A stretch of 64,000 nt of DNA, taken from Azospirillum sp. TSA2s (GTDB lineage: Bacteria; Pseudomonadota; Alphaproteobacteria; Azospirillales; Azospirillaceae). A program made the position numbers and the translations under genes. Positions 35,088-45,500 of this stretch are shown here, one piece after another; the stretch's first letter is position 1, and each line of letters opens with the position of its first letter. The notes under the pieces were generated by a model. The model saw only the letters and a list, made by a program, of their open reading frames with translations. It searched no databases and had not been told where the DNA came from. Location: assembly GCF_004923315.1 (NCBI RefSeq), contig NZ_CP039642.1:372001-436000 (forward strand), given 5' to 3'.

Positions 35088-35971
35088 GACGTACCTCCGT
35101 CCACCGGCTTCTGATAGAGGATGGCGTCGGGGAAGCGGCGCGGAACGAACAGCGAGGACATGCGGCTCATGCTTTCCGAATGGCCGAGACAGACGAAGCC
35201 GCCCGGCGCAAGGGCATCGTGGAACATGCTCGCCGCCTCCCGTCGGCCCAGATCGTCGAAGTAGATCAGCAGGTTGCGGCAAAAGATCACGTCGATTCCG
35301 CGAAAGGCCCTCACCTGCTGCGGGTCGGCGATGTTGACCAGAGAGAAATCGACGGACTCCCGCAGATCCTCGACGATCTGCCAGCGCGGCCCGCCGGCCT
35401 CCGCCGCTCCGCGCACGGGCTGGAAATACTTGGCGCGCAGATGGGCCGGCAGCCCCTGCAGGGCGCGCTCGTCATAGATGCCCTCGCGCGCGCGTTCCAG
35501 AACCGCGCTGTCGATGTCCGACGCCAGCAGCTCGATCTCGTAATCGTCCACCCGGCGCCAGTTTTCCAGCAGCATGATCGCGATGGAATAGGGTTCCTCG
35601 CCGGTGGCGCAGCCGGCCGACCAGATGCGCAGCCGCGATCCCTTCGGCCGTCCGCGCACCAGCTCGTCCAGGACGGAGTTCACCAGACAGTCGAGCTGGT
35701 ACTTCTCGCGGAAGAAATAGGTCTCGTTCACCGTCATCAGGTTGACGAGCCGCTGAAGCTCCTCCCCCGACGCCTGGAAGCGCAGCAGATTCATGTAGGC
35801 GCGCAGGCCCGTCGCCCCGACCGCCTGCATGCGGGCGGCGACGCGGCGGTCGACGAAATAGCGCTTGGCCTCGGTGAAGGACAGGCCGGTGCGGTCCCGC
35901 AGGAATCCGCAGAGCGTCGCATAATCCTCCTGGGACAGGCCTTCCGGTTCGGCGTCGGTCACTCCGTTCAC
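35084..35971 (-). CDS. cheR: Chemoreceptor methyltransferase CheR
   Basis: A 295-residue SAM-dependent glutamate methyltransferase acting on chemoreceptors. N-terminal helical domain YATLCGFLRDRTGLSFTEAK, then VNLMTVNETYFFREKYQLD (the typical N-E-T-x-F-F-R), SAM-binding IWSAGCATGEEPYSIAIML and DVIFCRNLLIYFD. It lacks the C-terminal NWETF-tethering extras and ends after the domain. It overlaps its neighbours by 4 bases on both sides. Confidence 0.95.
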   Translation of the reverse strand: MNGVTDAEPEGLSQEDYATLCGFLRDRTGLSFTEAKRYFVDRRVAARMQAVGATGLRAYMNLLRFQASGEELQRLVNLMTVNETYFFREKYQLDCLVNSVLDELVRGRPKGSRLRIWSAGCATGEEPYSIAIMLLENWRRVDDYEIELLASDIDSAVLERAREGIYDERALQGLPAHLRAKYFQPVRGAAEAGGPRWQIVEDLRESVDFSLVNIADPQQVRAFRGIDVIFCRNLLIYFDDLGRREAASMFHDALAPGGFVCLGHSESMSRMSSLFVPRRFPDAILYQKPVDGGTS

Positions 35972-36591
35972 CGTCCCTGGAAGCTGGACCGGGCGGCGTC
36001 CACGGCGAAGGCGACGAAGGCGTCGTCGGGGAAGCGGCGGGCCAGCGTCTCCAGGCTGGACAGCGCTTCGGGACTTCCGGCCTCTGCCAGCGCCTCAACG
36101 GCGGCGAGGCAGACATTCACGTCGGCGTCGCGCTCCATTACCCTTGCCAACCAGTCCGCCCGGCCGGAATGGGCGAGGCTGCCCAGCCCCTGAACCGCGA
36201 AGATGCGCAGGTCGGCGTCGGCATGGTCGAGCAGCGGCAGCAGCGCCGGGGCGGCGACCTCCGCCGGCATCTGCTGCAGGCTTTCCAGCGCCGCGTTGCG
36301 CAATGCCGCATCCTCGCGGTCGAGGAAGGGCACCAGCGCCGCCGCCGCCTCCGGCGTGGCGATGCGGGCGAGCGCGGTCAGGATGGCCTCGCGCACGCCC
36401 GCATCCCCCTCCGCCTGAAGCCGGTGGGCGAGCGCCGCCTCCGCGCCCGGCAGCGCCGCATGGCCCAGCGCATGGGCGGCATCGCGACGGACGGCGGCGT
36501 CGGCATCCTCGAGCGAGGCCAACGGGTCAGGCCGGGCGCCTGTCGCTGCTGGCGCAAGCTCCGGAGCGGCCTTCTTCTTCACCAGTCCCAT
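35968..36591 (-). CDS. HEAT-repeat protein in the chemotaxis operon
   Basis: A 207-residue protein composed of about five HEAT/PBS-lyase-like repeats (for example DAAVRRDAAHALGHAALPGA, DAGVREAILTALARIATPEA, DAALRNAALESLQQMP, DADLRIFAVQGLGSLA). Such alpha-solenoids mediate protein contacts. HEAT proteins are not part of the standard Che set but occur in some alternative chemosensory systems. GGAG precedes the ATG at 36591. It overlaps cheR and follows cheB. Binding partner unknown. Confidence 0.85.
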   Translation of the reverse strand: MGLVKKKAAPELAPAATGARPDPLASLEDADAAVRRDAAHALGHAALPGAEAALAHRLQAEGDAGVREAILTALARIATPEAAAALVPFLDREDAALRNAALESLQQMPAEVAAPALLPLLDHADADLRIFAVQGLGSLAHSGRADWLARVMERDADVNVCLAAVEALAEAGSPEALSSLETLARRFPDDAFVAFAVDAARSSFQGR

Positions 36592-36602
36592 GGCGTCACT
36601 CC

Positions 36603-37730
36603 TCAATCGATCCCGGCGCGCCGGCCGGCGGGCATCAGCCAGCGGGTGAGCTGGCCGGCGATCCGGCCCGACGGCAGCACGACGCCGGCGCCGCCGCGCC
36701 GGATCAGGTCCTGCGGCATGCCGAAGACGACGGCGCTGTCCTCCGATTCCGCGATGGTGCGACCGCCGCGGGCGTGAAGCTCGGCCATCGCCGCCGCCCC
36801 GTCATTGCCCATGCCGGTCAGCAGCACCCCCACCAGCCGGTCGGCGGGCAGCAGCCGCAGGGCGCTGGATACCAGCCGGTCGGCATTGGGGTGCCAGGGC
36901 CGGTCGGCCGAGGGCGGCACGCAGACCGCCTGCAGCCGTCCGCCGCGCCGCGCCAGCTCGACGTCGGCGCTGCCGCGGGCGATGCAGACCATGCCCGGCG
37001 CCAGCACCGTCGCCCGCTCCACCTCCACCACCCTCAGCGCGCACAGCTCGTCCAGCCGGCGCGCCAGCGTCGCGGTGAAGGCGGCCGGCATGTGCTGCGC
37101 CACCACCACCGGCCAGGGAAAGCCGGCCGGCAGCAGGGGCAGGATGTCCTCCAGTGTGCTGGGTCCGCCGGTGGACACGCCGACCAGCACCACCCCCTCG
37201 CCCTCGCCGCCCGCCGCCGCCGTGGCTGCAGGCGACGCCACCGCGGGCGGCAGCCCCTCCGGCGCGACGAAATCCTCCCCGGCGATGCGGGCGCGGGCCA
37301 GCCGCAGCCGTTCGCGCAAGCCGCGGACGCGGCGCGGGCGGGAGGACGCGGCGGCGCGCACCGTCTCCACCAGCTCCTCGCCGATGCGGCCGATGGAACC
37401 GGCGGCCGGCTTCTGCACCGCCTCCACCGCGCCCAGCCGAAGCGCCTCCAGCGTCTCCTCCGCCCCCGCGCCGGTGAGGGCGGAAACCATGACGACCGGC
37501 TTGGGATGCTCCACCATGATGCGGGCAAGGCAGCTCAGCCCGTCCATGCCGGGCATGGTGACGTCGAGCGTCACCACGTCCGGATCGACGACCGGCAGGC
37601 GCGCCAGGGCCTCCTCCCCCGTCGCGGCGGTCTCCACCCGGAATCCGGCCTCGCTCAGCAGATCCGCGATGCGCCGGCGCATCAACGCGGAATCGTCCAC
37701 CACCAGCACCGTCAGCACGCCACCCCCCAT
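36603..37730 (-). CDS. cheB: Chemoreceptor methylesterase/deamidase CheB
   Basis: A 375-residue two-domain protein. The receiver has VLVVDDSALMRRRI and phospho-acceptor Asp56 in VVTLDVTMPGMDGL, followed by a 40-residue Arg-rich linker. The C-terminal esterase has the catalytic Ser in GVSTGGPSTLEDIL (the family has A-S-T-G-G-P), the His in VVAQHMPAAFTATLARRL and the Asp in LLTGMGNDGAAAM. The ATG at 37730 is nearest the domain; a longer frame overlaps the upstream CheW gene. Confidence 0.95.
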   Translation of the reverse strand: MGGGVLTVLVVDDSALMRRRIADLLSEAGFRVETAATGEEALARLPVVDPDVVTLDVTMPGMDGLSCLARIMVEHPKPVVMVSALTGAGAEETLEALRLGAVEAVQKPAAGSIGRIGEELVETVRAAASSRPRRVRGLRERLRLARARIAGEDFVAPEGLPPAVASPAATAAAGGEGEGVVLVGVSTGGPSTLEDILPLLPAGFPWPVVVAQHMPAAFTATLARRLDELCALRVVEVERATVLAPGMVCIARGSADVELARRGGRLQAVCVPPSADRPWHPNADRLVSSALRLLPADRLVGVLLTGMGNDGAAAMAELHARGGRTIAESEDSAVVFGMPQDLIRRGGAGVVLPSGRIAGQLTRWLMPAGRRAGID

Positions 37731-37737
37731 CGCGTCT

Positions 37738-39312
37738 TCACTGTGGGGTAACGAGCAGGTCGGCCAGCCGGTCCATGTCGAGCAGGCTGTCCGCATCCAT
37801 CAGCAGGATCAGGCGGGTGCCGCCGGCCACATGCCCGGCCGCATCCAGCGTGGCGACCCGGCGGATCAGCCGGCGCTGCGCCGCCGACACCGCCGGTGCC
37901 GGACCGATCCGCTCCGCCGGGACCGTCAGCAGACCGGACAGCCCATCGACCAGCAGCCCGACCAGCAGCCCATCGCGCCCGACCACCACCACCCGCCCGC
38001 GCTCTAGCCCGCCGGAGAGACTGGCCGCGGCGGCCGGCAGGTTCAGCAGCCGGCGCTGGTCGATCAGCGGCAGAACCTCGCCGCGCAGGGTCAGCACGCC
38101 GGCGACGAAGTCGGGCGCGTTGGGCAGCGGCGTGATGCTGTCGGGCCGGCGCAGCACCTCGCGCACGGCGGAGACCGGCAGGCCGTATTCCGCCCCGGCG
38201 AGGCGGAAGACGACGAAGCGTTCCGTGTTTCCGCTCCCCTCCGCAGGCTGCGCCGGTTCCATCCCGTCCCCCTCTCCACCCGCTTCCGCGCCGATTGCCG
38301 CGCCATGGCGGAACAGCCGCTCCGCCGACAGCACAGACACCAGTCGCCGCCCGCCATCCGCCCGGGCGATGCCATCCAGATCCTCGAACTCGGGCTCGCG
38401 GGCCAGCAGCGGTGGCACCGGGTCGATCAGCGCGGGATCGAGCCGCAGGATCTCGCGCACCTCGTCCACCAGCACGCCGACCGGCGCCTCCCCGGCCCCG
38501 GACCGCACCACGACGACGCGGCGTCCGGCCCCCTGTCCGCCGTCCAGCCCGAACAGGGCACGCAACCCCACCAGCGGCAGCAGCCGGTCGCGCACCGCCA
38601 TCACGCCCAGCAGATGCGCCTTGGCTCGCGCCATGCGGGCGACCTCGCGCGGGGCCGGCAGAACCTCGCGCACCCGATCCACCGGCAGGGCGAATTCCTG
38701 CCCGGCGACCTCGAAGACCAGCAGAGCCTGGCGATCAGGTCCGGCAGCCGCTTTCCCGGTCCCGGCCTCGCCCGCCGCCGCACGTCCGAACCCACCGGCG
38801 CCCCGCTCCGGCCGTTCCGCCTCGGTGTGGTCGCCGAACTGGCGGTCGATCAGCGCGTCCAGCTTCAGGATGGTGACCGGGCCGTCGCGCAGCAGGCCGT
38901 CCAGCATGGCGGGGTCGAGCCCGCCCTCCTCCTGCGTCACCGGATCGATGCGGTCGGGATCGCTGCGCAGGATGCCGGCCATCGCGTCCACCCGCAGCCC
39001 CACCGGCTGGCCGCGATGCCCGACCAGCACCACGCGCGTCTCCCGCGTGGCGGCCCCAGCCTCCGGCCTGCCCAATGCCCTGGCAAGGTCCAGCACCGGC
39101 ACCGCCTCGCCATGCCACTGCGCCAGCCCATCCAGACTGGGCGGCCCCAGCGGGATGCGCACCAGTTCCGGCAGCCGGATCACCGCACGGACTGCCGCCA
39201 GCGGCAACGCGAGGCGCAGGTCGCCGACCGCCACCGTGACGAAGGCGAGAGCACCATCGGCCTCGGCTGTCGCCGCGCGGTCTCCGGCCACCTCTTGGGC
39301 CACGGCGGTCAA
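37738..39312 (-). CDS. Triple CheW-domain coupling protein
   Basis: A 524-residue protein with three CheW domains in tandem (about residues 22-155, 205-330 and 365-500), each with its own coupling face: [20 protein letters not shown] in the first, [20 protein letters not shown] in the second, [20 protein letters not shown] in the third. Ordinary CheW has one domain. The linkers are rich in Glu, Ala and Gly. It lies between the MCP and cheB genes, overlapping the MCP stop by 4 bases, and probably forms a multi-valent scaffold between the receptor and CheA. Confidence 0.9.
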   Translation of the reverse strand: MTAVAQEVAGDRAATAEADGALAFVTVAVGDLRLALPLAAVRAVIRLPELVRIPLGPPSLDGLAQWHGEAVPVLDLARALGRPEAGAATRETRVVLVGHRGQPVGLRVDAMAGILRSDPDRIDPVTQEEGGLDPAMLDGLLRDGPVTILKLDALIDRQFGDHTEAERPERGAGGFGRAAAGEAGTGKAAAGPDRQALLVFEVAGQEFALPVDRVREVLPAPREVARMARAKAHLLGVMAVRDRLLPLVGLRALFGLDGGQGAGRRVVVVRSGAGEAPVGVLVDEVREILRLDPALIDPVPPLLAREPEFEDLDGIARADGGRRLVSVLSAERLFRHGAAIGAEAGGEGDGMEPAQPAEGSGNTERFVVFRLAGAEYGLPVSAVREVLRRPDSITPLPNAPDFVAGVLTLRGEVLPLIDQRRLLNLPAAAASLSGGLERGRVVVVGRDGLLVGLLVDGLSGLLTVPAERIGPAPAVSAAQRRLIRRVATLDAAGHVAGGTRLILLMDADSLLDMDRLADLLVTPQ

Positions 39313-41300
39313 ACCGCGCCCAGCAGGCTGTCGGCCATCGCCGCGATCTCCTCGATCGCCGACGCCAGCTCCTCGGCCCCCTTTGCCTGTTCGCGCGCGG
39401 CCTTGGCCGCTTCGGAGCCGGAGAGGTTCGCCGCGGCGGCGGCGGCGGCCACCTGCTCCACGCCGACGCGGGTCTCGCGCAGGGCGGCGGTGGTCTCGTT
39501 GGCGGCGTCCAGGATCTCGCGGCCGCCGGCGGTGACCACCCGCAGCTCCTGCGTGCCGGCGGTCAGGGTGACGCCAAAGGCGCGGTGGCGCGCGATCTCC
39601 GTCACCGCGGTCGCGGAGACCTCATCCACGTCGCGGCGCACCCGCAGCATCTGATCCTGGATGTCGCGGACGATGTCCTTCACCCGCTCCGCGCTTTCCG
39701 CGCTGTCGCCGGCCAGCTTGCGGATGTCGCCGCTGACCACGGTGAAGCCGCGGCCGAACTCGCCCGCCCGCGCCGCTTCGATGGAGCCGCTGACCGCCAG
39801 CATGCCGGTCTGGATGGCGACGGTGGCGATGGCGTCCACCACCTTGTCGATGCGCCGGCCGATCCGCTCCAGCTCGTCCAGCCGCTCACCGGCCCGGCGG
39901 GAGGAGTCCACCGCCTCCAACATTCCGTCGGCCAGCTTCCCGATGGTCTCGCGCGTTTCGCCCAGCAGACCTTCCATCGAGGTGCAGCGATCGACCGATT
40001 CGCCCGACCGCCCCGCGGCCAGCGTCGCGGCGGCGTCGATTTCCGCGATCGCCGAGGCCAGCTGATGGGTGGCGGCGCTCTGCGCCTGCGCTCCGCCGGA
40101 GATCTGGCCGATGGCGGTCATGATCTGGGCGGCGCCGCGGTTGATCTCCTCGATGGCTGCCGACAGCTCCTCGGCGGCGGAGGCCAGCTCGTCGGCGGTG
40201 GCGGCGAGGTCGGCGGTTCCCTCCAGATCCTCGGCCAGCTCGGACAGCTGTCCGGCGGCGCGCTGGCTCTGGGTCAGGGCAAGGGCCTGCTCGCCTGCGG
40301 TCCTCAGCGCCTCCTCGGCGGCGGCGGACTGCTCCTCGGCGCTGGCGGCGATGGTCTCGGCCCCGCGCAGGGCCTCGCGCGCGGCCTGATCGGCCTCCAC
40401 GGCGGCGCGGATCGTTTCCTGCGCGCCCTGGACGATGGTCGACATGTCCGACCGCACGCCTTCCAGCTGCTGGACGATCATGCGCCCGCGCTCCACCTCC
40501 GCCTTGGCGGCGTCGGCGGAGGCGACGATGCCGGCGGCGATGGAGGCCACCGCCTCCTGTATTTCAGCGACCATCCCCTGGATGTCGTTGGCGCTGCGCT
40601 CCGACCGTTCGGCCAACGCCTGCACCTCGTCGGCGACGACGGCGAAGCCCTTGCCGGCCTCCCCCGCCCGCGCCGCCTCGATGGCGGCGTTCAGCGCCAG
40701 CAGGTTGGTCTGGTCGGCGATGGCGGCGACGCTCTGGACGATGGTGCCGATCTCCTGCGCCCGGGCTTCCAGGTCGCGGACCAGCCGCACCGATGCCTCC
40801 TGGCGCTCGGCGGCACGGACGATGCCGTCGATGGACGACAGGATCTGGCCGCTGACGTCCTTCAGCGTGGCCTGCAGCGCCTCGACCCGCAGCACCGCCT
40901 GCTCCGCCGTGCTGCGCGACCGGGTCAGAAGCTCCGACGCGCGGCCGATCATGCGCTGGGACTGCTGGGTGGCGCTGGCCGATTCCTCCGCCCCGGCGGC
41001 GATCTGCTCCATCGCCCGGCGCAGTTCCTCCGCCGCGGAGGCCGCCTGGGTCACGCCGCTCGCCAGTTCGGTGGCGGCGGCGGCGATGCCGCTGGCGGCC
41101 TGCCGGCGGCGCGAATCGGCACGCGCCCGGCGGCGCTGCGGCGCGCCCGGCGTGGCGGCCTGCGGCGCGGATTCGGTCGTGGCGGTCACGGATCCGGCGG
41201 CCTGATTCCCGGGGGCGGACCGATCCGGATCGCCGGCGGCGCCGGGCTTGATCCGGGCGGTTTGCGCCGTGTCGATCTTCGTCTTCTTGATGAGTGCCAT
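39309..41300 (-). CDS. Soluble methyl-accepting chemotaxis protein with two signalling tips
   Basis: A 663-residue protein with no membrane segment or ligand-binding domain, almost entirely coiled coil. It has two MCP signalling hairpin tips: [20 protein letters not shown] at about residues 198-217 with [13 protein letters not shown], and a degenerate second at about 498-532 ([33 protein letters not shown]). Between them are long Ala/Glu-rich helices with possible methylation pairs such as [13 protein letters not shown]. It starts after a basic, Pro/Ala-rich 60-residue head. It overlaps the triple CheW gene, its probable partner. Confidence 0.9.
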   Translation of the reverse strand: MALIKKTKIDTAQTARIKPGAAGDPDRSAPGNQAAGSVTATTESAPQAATPGAPQRRRARADSRRRQAASGIAAAATELASGVTQAASAAEELRRAMEQIAAGAEESASATQQSQRMIGRASELLTRSRSTAEQAVLRVEALQATLKDVSGQILSSIDGIVRAAERQEASVRLVRDLEARAQEIGTIVQSVAAIADQTNLLALNAAIEAARAGEAGKGFAVVADEVQALAERSERSANDIQGMVAEIQEAVASIAAGIVASADAAKAEVERGRMIVQQLEGVRSDMSTIVQGAQETIRAAVEADQAAREALRGAETIAASAEEQSAAAEEALRTAGEQALALTQSQRAAGQLSELAEDLEGTADLAATADELASAAEELSAAIEEINRGAAQIMTAIGQISGGAQAQSAATHQLASAIAEIDAAATLAAGRSGESVDRCTSMEGLLGETRETIGKLADGMLEAVDSSRRAGERLDELERIGRRIDKVVDAIATVAIQTGMLAVSGSIEAARAGEFGRGFTVVSGDIRKLAGDSAESAERVKDIVRDIQDQMLRVRRDVDEVSATAVTEIARHRAFGVTLTAGTQELRVVTAGGREILDAANETTAALRETRVGVEQVAAAAAAANLSGSEAAKAAREQAKGAEELASAIEEIAAMADSLLGAV

Positions 41301-41340
41301 GGTCCTTACCCGCCTTTCCAGCCGGTTGTTCTTGTTGCCG

Positions 41341-41988
41341 TCACGCCACCAGCCGCCCGATATAGCGGCCGAGCGTCGCCTGCAGCGTCCCGGCGGAGCC
41401 GGCGTCGAGCAGCAGGACAACCCGTCCCGCCACCGCCGCCCCGTCGCCGCCCGGCAGGGTCGTGCGCAGGTCGATGTGGAACAGCACGGCGGCGCCGTCC
41501 GCAGTTGGAGCCGTTCCCGAACATCCCCGCAGGACGTCCGCCGCACCGCCGCGGAACACCGCCGGCAGGCCGGTTTCGACCGGTTCGCCCAGCAGGTTGG
41601 CGACCAGGGCCAGCGCGCTGTTCAGCACGACGTTGCCCAGCTCCGCCAGAACCTCGTCCTCCAGCTCGGGAACATCCTCCGCCGGCACGTCGGACGGCAG
41701 GGCGGCGCGCACCAGGCACAGGCTGCCCGCCTGGGGGAAGACCAGCAGGGCGCATCCCGCGAACAGGCCGCCCAGCGTTTCCGAAATGCCCACCAGCGGC
41801 GGCGTCAGCGCCCGGTCCAGCAGCCCGGCCACCTCGTCCGGCGGTACCATCTCCACCGACGGGACCGACAGGGTGACCAGCCCGCCCAGCATGCGGCCGA
41901 GCGCCGTCGAGGCCCGGCCGATGCCGATGTTGCCCAACTCGGCCAGCGCGTCGCGCTCCAGCTCGCTCAGCATGGGGGCTGCGGTCAC
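41341..41988 (-). CDS. CheC-like chemotaxis phosphatase
   Basis: A 215-residue protein of the CheC/CheX/FliY phosphatase family. It has two copies of the phosphatase-site pattern: [18 protein letters not shown] at about residues 13-30 (with the D/S-x3-E-x2-N form) and [18 protein letters not shown] at about 112-129. Such proteins dephosphorylate CheY-type receivers. CheC is less usual in proteobacteria than CheZ. It overlaps the upstream receiver gene by 4 bases, so that receiver may be its substrate. Confidence 0.85.
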   Translation of the reverse strand: MTAAPMLSELERDALAELGNIGIGRASTALGRMLGGLVTLSVPSVEMVPPDEVAGLLDRALTPPLVGISETLGGLFAGCALLVFPQAGSLCLVRAALPSDVPAEDVPELEDEVLAELGNVVLNSALALVANLLGEPVETGLPAVFRGGAADVLRGCSGTAPTADGAAVLFHIDLRTTLPGGDGAAVAGRVVLLLDAGSAGTLQATLGRYIGRLVA

Positions 41989-42380
41989 TCCTGAGGAGCC
42001 TGGGTGGGCCGGCGCGGCGGCAGGGCGGTGGAGTTCAGGAAGCGGGCGACCTGCTCCTCCTCCAGCGGCTTGGGCATGAAGGCGGCGCCGACCGCGCGGA
42101 TGCCGGACACCACCGCGTCCTGGGCGTTGGCGGTGATGATGGCGATGTGGACGTCGGGATGGCTCTGGCGCAGCTTCGCCGCGGTGTCCACGCCGTTGTC
42201 GCCGGGCATGTTGTAGTCGATGATCGCGACGTCGACCGGCGTGCCCTGCAACGTCTTGAAGAGTTCGTCACCGTTCGCTGCCTCGACCACCGACCAGTCG
42301 GGCTTGTTGCGCAAGACCATGGCCCGCACATGCATGCGCGAAAGCTTGCTGTCGTCGACGATGATTGCAGTCTTACTCAA
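41985..42380 (-). CDS. CheY-like response regulator, first gene of the operon
   Basis: A single receiver domain with acidic residues in TAIIVDDSKLSRMH, phospho-acceptor Asp in VAIIDYNMPGDNG, the switch Thr in IAIITANAQD and Lys in AFMPKPLEEEQ. The TTG at 42380 (131 residues) is preferred because AAAGG lies 9 bases upstream and the domain follows at once. The ATG at 42431 would add 17 residues. It is the likely CheC-type substrate and operon leader. Confidence 0.85.
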   Translation of the reverse strand: MSKTAIIVDDSKLSRMHVRAMVLRNKPDWSVVEAANGDELFKTLQGTPVDVAIIDYNMPGDNGVDTAAKLRQSHPDVHIAIITANAQDAVVSGIRAVGAAFMPKPLEEEQVARFLNSTALPPRRPTQAPQE

Positions 42381-42519
42381 GATATAAGCCTTTTGGATGG
42401 AGATCGGCCGGCGAAGCCGAATTGCGCGCAAGTATACAGGATGAAGATTGTCACGCCAGTCCCCTTAACTGCATTCGGGATTTTGCCTGCGCGCCGCCTG
42501 GCCGATTCATGCTATCGAA

Positions 42520-45500
42520 ATGGCCCGTTCCTTCCCTTGGCGCCCCTCGCTCATGCCGCCACCCGCAGTCCCCGCCAGAGCCGTCTCCACCAGACTGGCC
42601 GCCCTCCTGCGCGAGGCGCTGGCCCACCACCGCGCCGGCGACCTGGACGGGGCGGAGCGCGGCTATCGCGCCATGCTGGCGGTCGATGGCGGCAACGCCG
42701 ACGCGCTGCACCTGCTGGGTGTGCTGCACCACCAGCGCGGGCAGGATGCCGACGCCGTCCGCCTGATCGGACAGGCCATTGCCCGGCGCCCGAAGATGGC
42801 GGAGCAGCATGCCAACCTCGGCCTCGCCCTCCATGCCCTGGGCCGGCTGGAGGCGGCGGAGGCGGAATACCGCCGGGCGCTCGCCCTGCGCGAGGCCTAT
42901 GCGGAGGCGCACAACAGCCTGGGCAGCGCCCTGCAGGATCAGGACCGGCTGGCGGAGGCCGCGCGCCATTACCACCGCGCCCTGGATCTCGACGCCGGCT
43001 ATGCCGAGGCCTGGGCCAATCTCGGCACGCTGCTGCGGGCGCAGGATGACCATGGCGAGGCGGAAACGGCGCTGCGCCACGCCCTGCGGCTCGACCCCGG
43101 CCATGCCACCGCCCTGACCAACCTCGGCGTCGTGCTGAAGGAGACCGGCCGCACCGGCGAGGCCGAGGCGGCGCATCTGGAAGCGCTGCGCCTCGCCCCC
43201 GGCGATGCCGAGACGATGGTGAATCTCGCCCTGCTGCGCGAGGCACAGGGGCGCGGCGAGGAGGCGGAGGCGCTCTATCGCCACGCTCTCGTCCATGCCC
43301 CCGGCTTTGCGTTGGCCCGCTGGAACCTCGCCCTGCGGCTGCTCGGCCGCGGCCGGCTGGCGGAGGGGTGGGACGAGTATGAGGCGCGCTTCGCCTCCCG
43401 CCGCGTGTCGGCCGGGCGCAACATCGCCCTGCCGGCCTGGGATGGCGCAAACGGCCGGCGCGTTCTGGTCTGGCGCGAACAGGGGCTTGGCGACGAGCTG
43501 ATGTTCGGCACCGCCCTGCCCGACCTCGCCGCAACGCTGGGGCCGGCGGCGCTGGTGGTGGAGGTCGATGCCCGCCTGACAGGACTGGTCGACCGCGCCC
43601 TGCCCGGCGTCACGGTGCGGGCGGAGACGGCTGACCCGACGGACGCCGCCACCGGTGCCGCCACAGACGCCGAGGCCCATCTGCCGATGGGAACGCTGCC
43701 CCGTCTGCTGCGCTCTACCCTGGCTGATTTTCCCGCCCGGCCGTCCTGGCTGGCGCCCGACCCGGCGCGCGCCGCAGCATGGGCCGACCGGCTGGCGGCG
43801 CTGGGGCCGGGTCTGCGCGTCGGGATCTGTTGGGGCAGCCAGAACACCTTGGGCGAGCGCAAGGCCTCCTACACCCCGCTCGCCGACTGGGCGCCACTGC
43901 TGACCCTGCCCGGCCTGATCCCGGTCACCCTGCAATATGACGGGCGCGAGGCGGAAATCGCCGCAGTCGAGGCCAAACTGGACCTGCGCATCCACCGCTG
44001 GCCCGGCACCGACCTGAAGAACGATCTGGAGGGCGTCGCCGCGCTGATCGCCAACCTCGACCTCGTGGTGACGGTGGCGAGTTCGGTCGGCGAAATGGCG
44101 GGCGCGCTGGGGGTGCCGGTCTGGCGCTTCGGCCCGGCCGGCGACTGGACGGCGCTGGGCAGCGGCGTGCGGCCCTGGTTCCCGTCGATGCGGCTGTGGA
44201 GCACGCGCCCCGGCGAGACCCTGCCCGACGTTCTGGTGCGCATGGCTGCGGAGCTGCGCCGGCTGGTCCCTGCCTTGCCCATTGATGAGTGGCTTGCCGA
44301 AGCGCGCTCGCTTCATGAGTCAGGCCGCTGGCCCGAGGCGGAGAAGGCTTACCAACGCATCCTAGACCAGGGCGGCGAGGTGCCGGCGGCGCTGGAGGGC
44401 TACGCGCTGCTCGGCCATCAGGCCGGCCGCCCCGACATCGCCGCCACCCTGCTGACCCGCGCCATCGCGGTGGAGCCGACCGCCGGCCGCCACCAGCGCC
44501 GCGCGCTGGCCCATCAGGAGATGGGCGCCCTGGCCGACGCCGAGGCCGACTGGCTGGCCGCCGCCCTGCTCGCCCCCGACGACGTCGAGGCGCTCGGCAA
44601 TCTCGGCGCCCTTCGCCTGTCCCGTGGCGCGGCGGCCGAGGCGGCGGAGGCGACCGACGCGGCGCGGCGCCTCGCCCCCTTCCATGCCGGGCTGTGGGCC
44701 AATGCCGGGCTGGCGCGGCAGGCGCTGGGCAGCGACGGCCTGCCCTTCTTCCAGCGTGCGCTCGCCCTCGACCCGGCGCTGGCGGAGGCCTGGACCGCCC
44801 TGTCGGCCGATGCCTTGCGCGACCCCGGCCAGGCCGCCGAGGCGGAGCATGCCGCCGGCCGGGCCTTGCGCCTGCGACCCGGCGACCCGGCGGCGGTCAG
44901 CAACATGGGGCTGGCGGCACTGGCGCTCGACCGGCCGGCCGACGCGGTGGCGCATCTGCGGCTGGCGCTCCAGGGCCGGCCGGGCGACCTCGGGACACTC
45001 GGCAACCTCGCATTGGCGTTGGAGCGGGCGGGCGACGGCAATGCCGCCGGGTTGGCTTGGTGGCGGGTGATCCTGTTCGCCCCCGGCACCGGCGCCGGCT
45101 GGGCCGGGCTGGCCGACCTGCGACAACGGCAGGGCCGGCTCGACGCCGCGCTGAAGGGCTGGGGCCGTGCCCTGGCGCTGGAGCCGGCGCGGGCCGACTG
45201 GCGCTACAATCTCGGCAATGCCCTGCACGCCGCCGGCCGCCCGGCCGAGGCGGACGCGGCCTATCGCCGGGCGGTGGAGGACGACCCGACCCTGACGCTC
45301 GCCGCTTTCAACCGCGGTTACGCGGCGCTGGCGCGCGGGGAGATCACCGACGGCTGGACCGGGCTGGAGGCCCGTTTCGCCGCCGGGCAGGCCCTGCCCG
45401 ACCGCCGCTTCCGCATTCCCGCCTGGGATGGCCGCGATCCGGCCGGAAAGACCGTGCTGGTCTGGCGTGAACAGGGGGTGGGCGACGAGCTGATGTTCAG

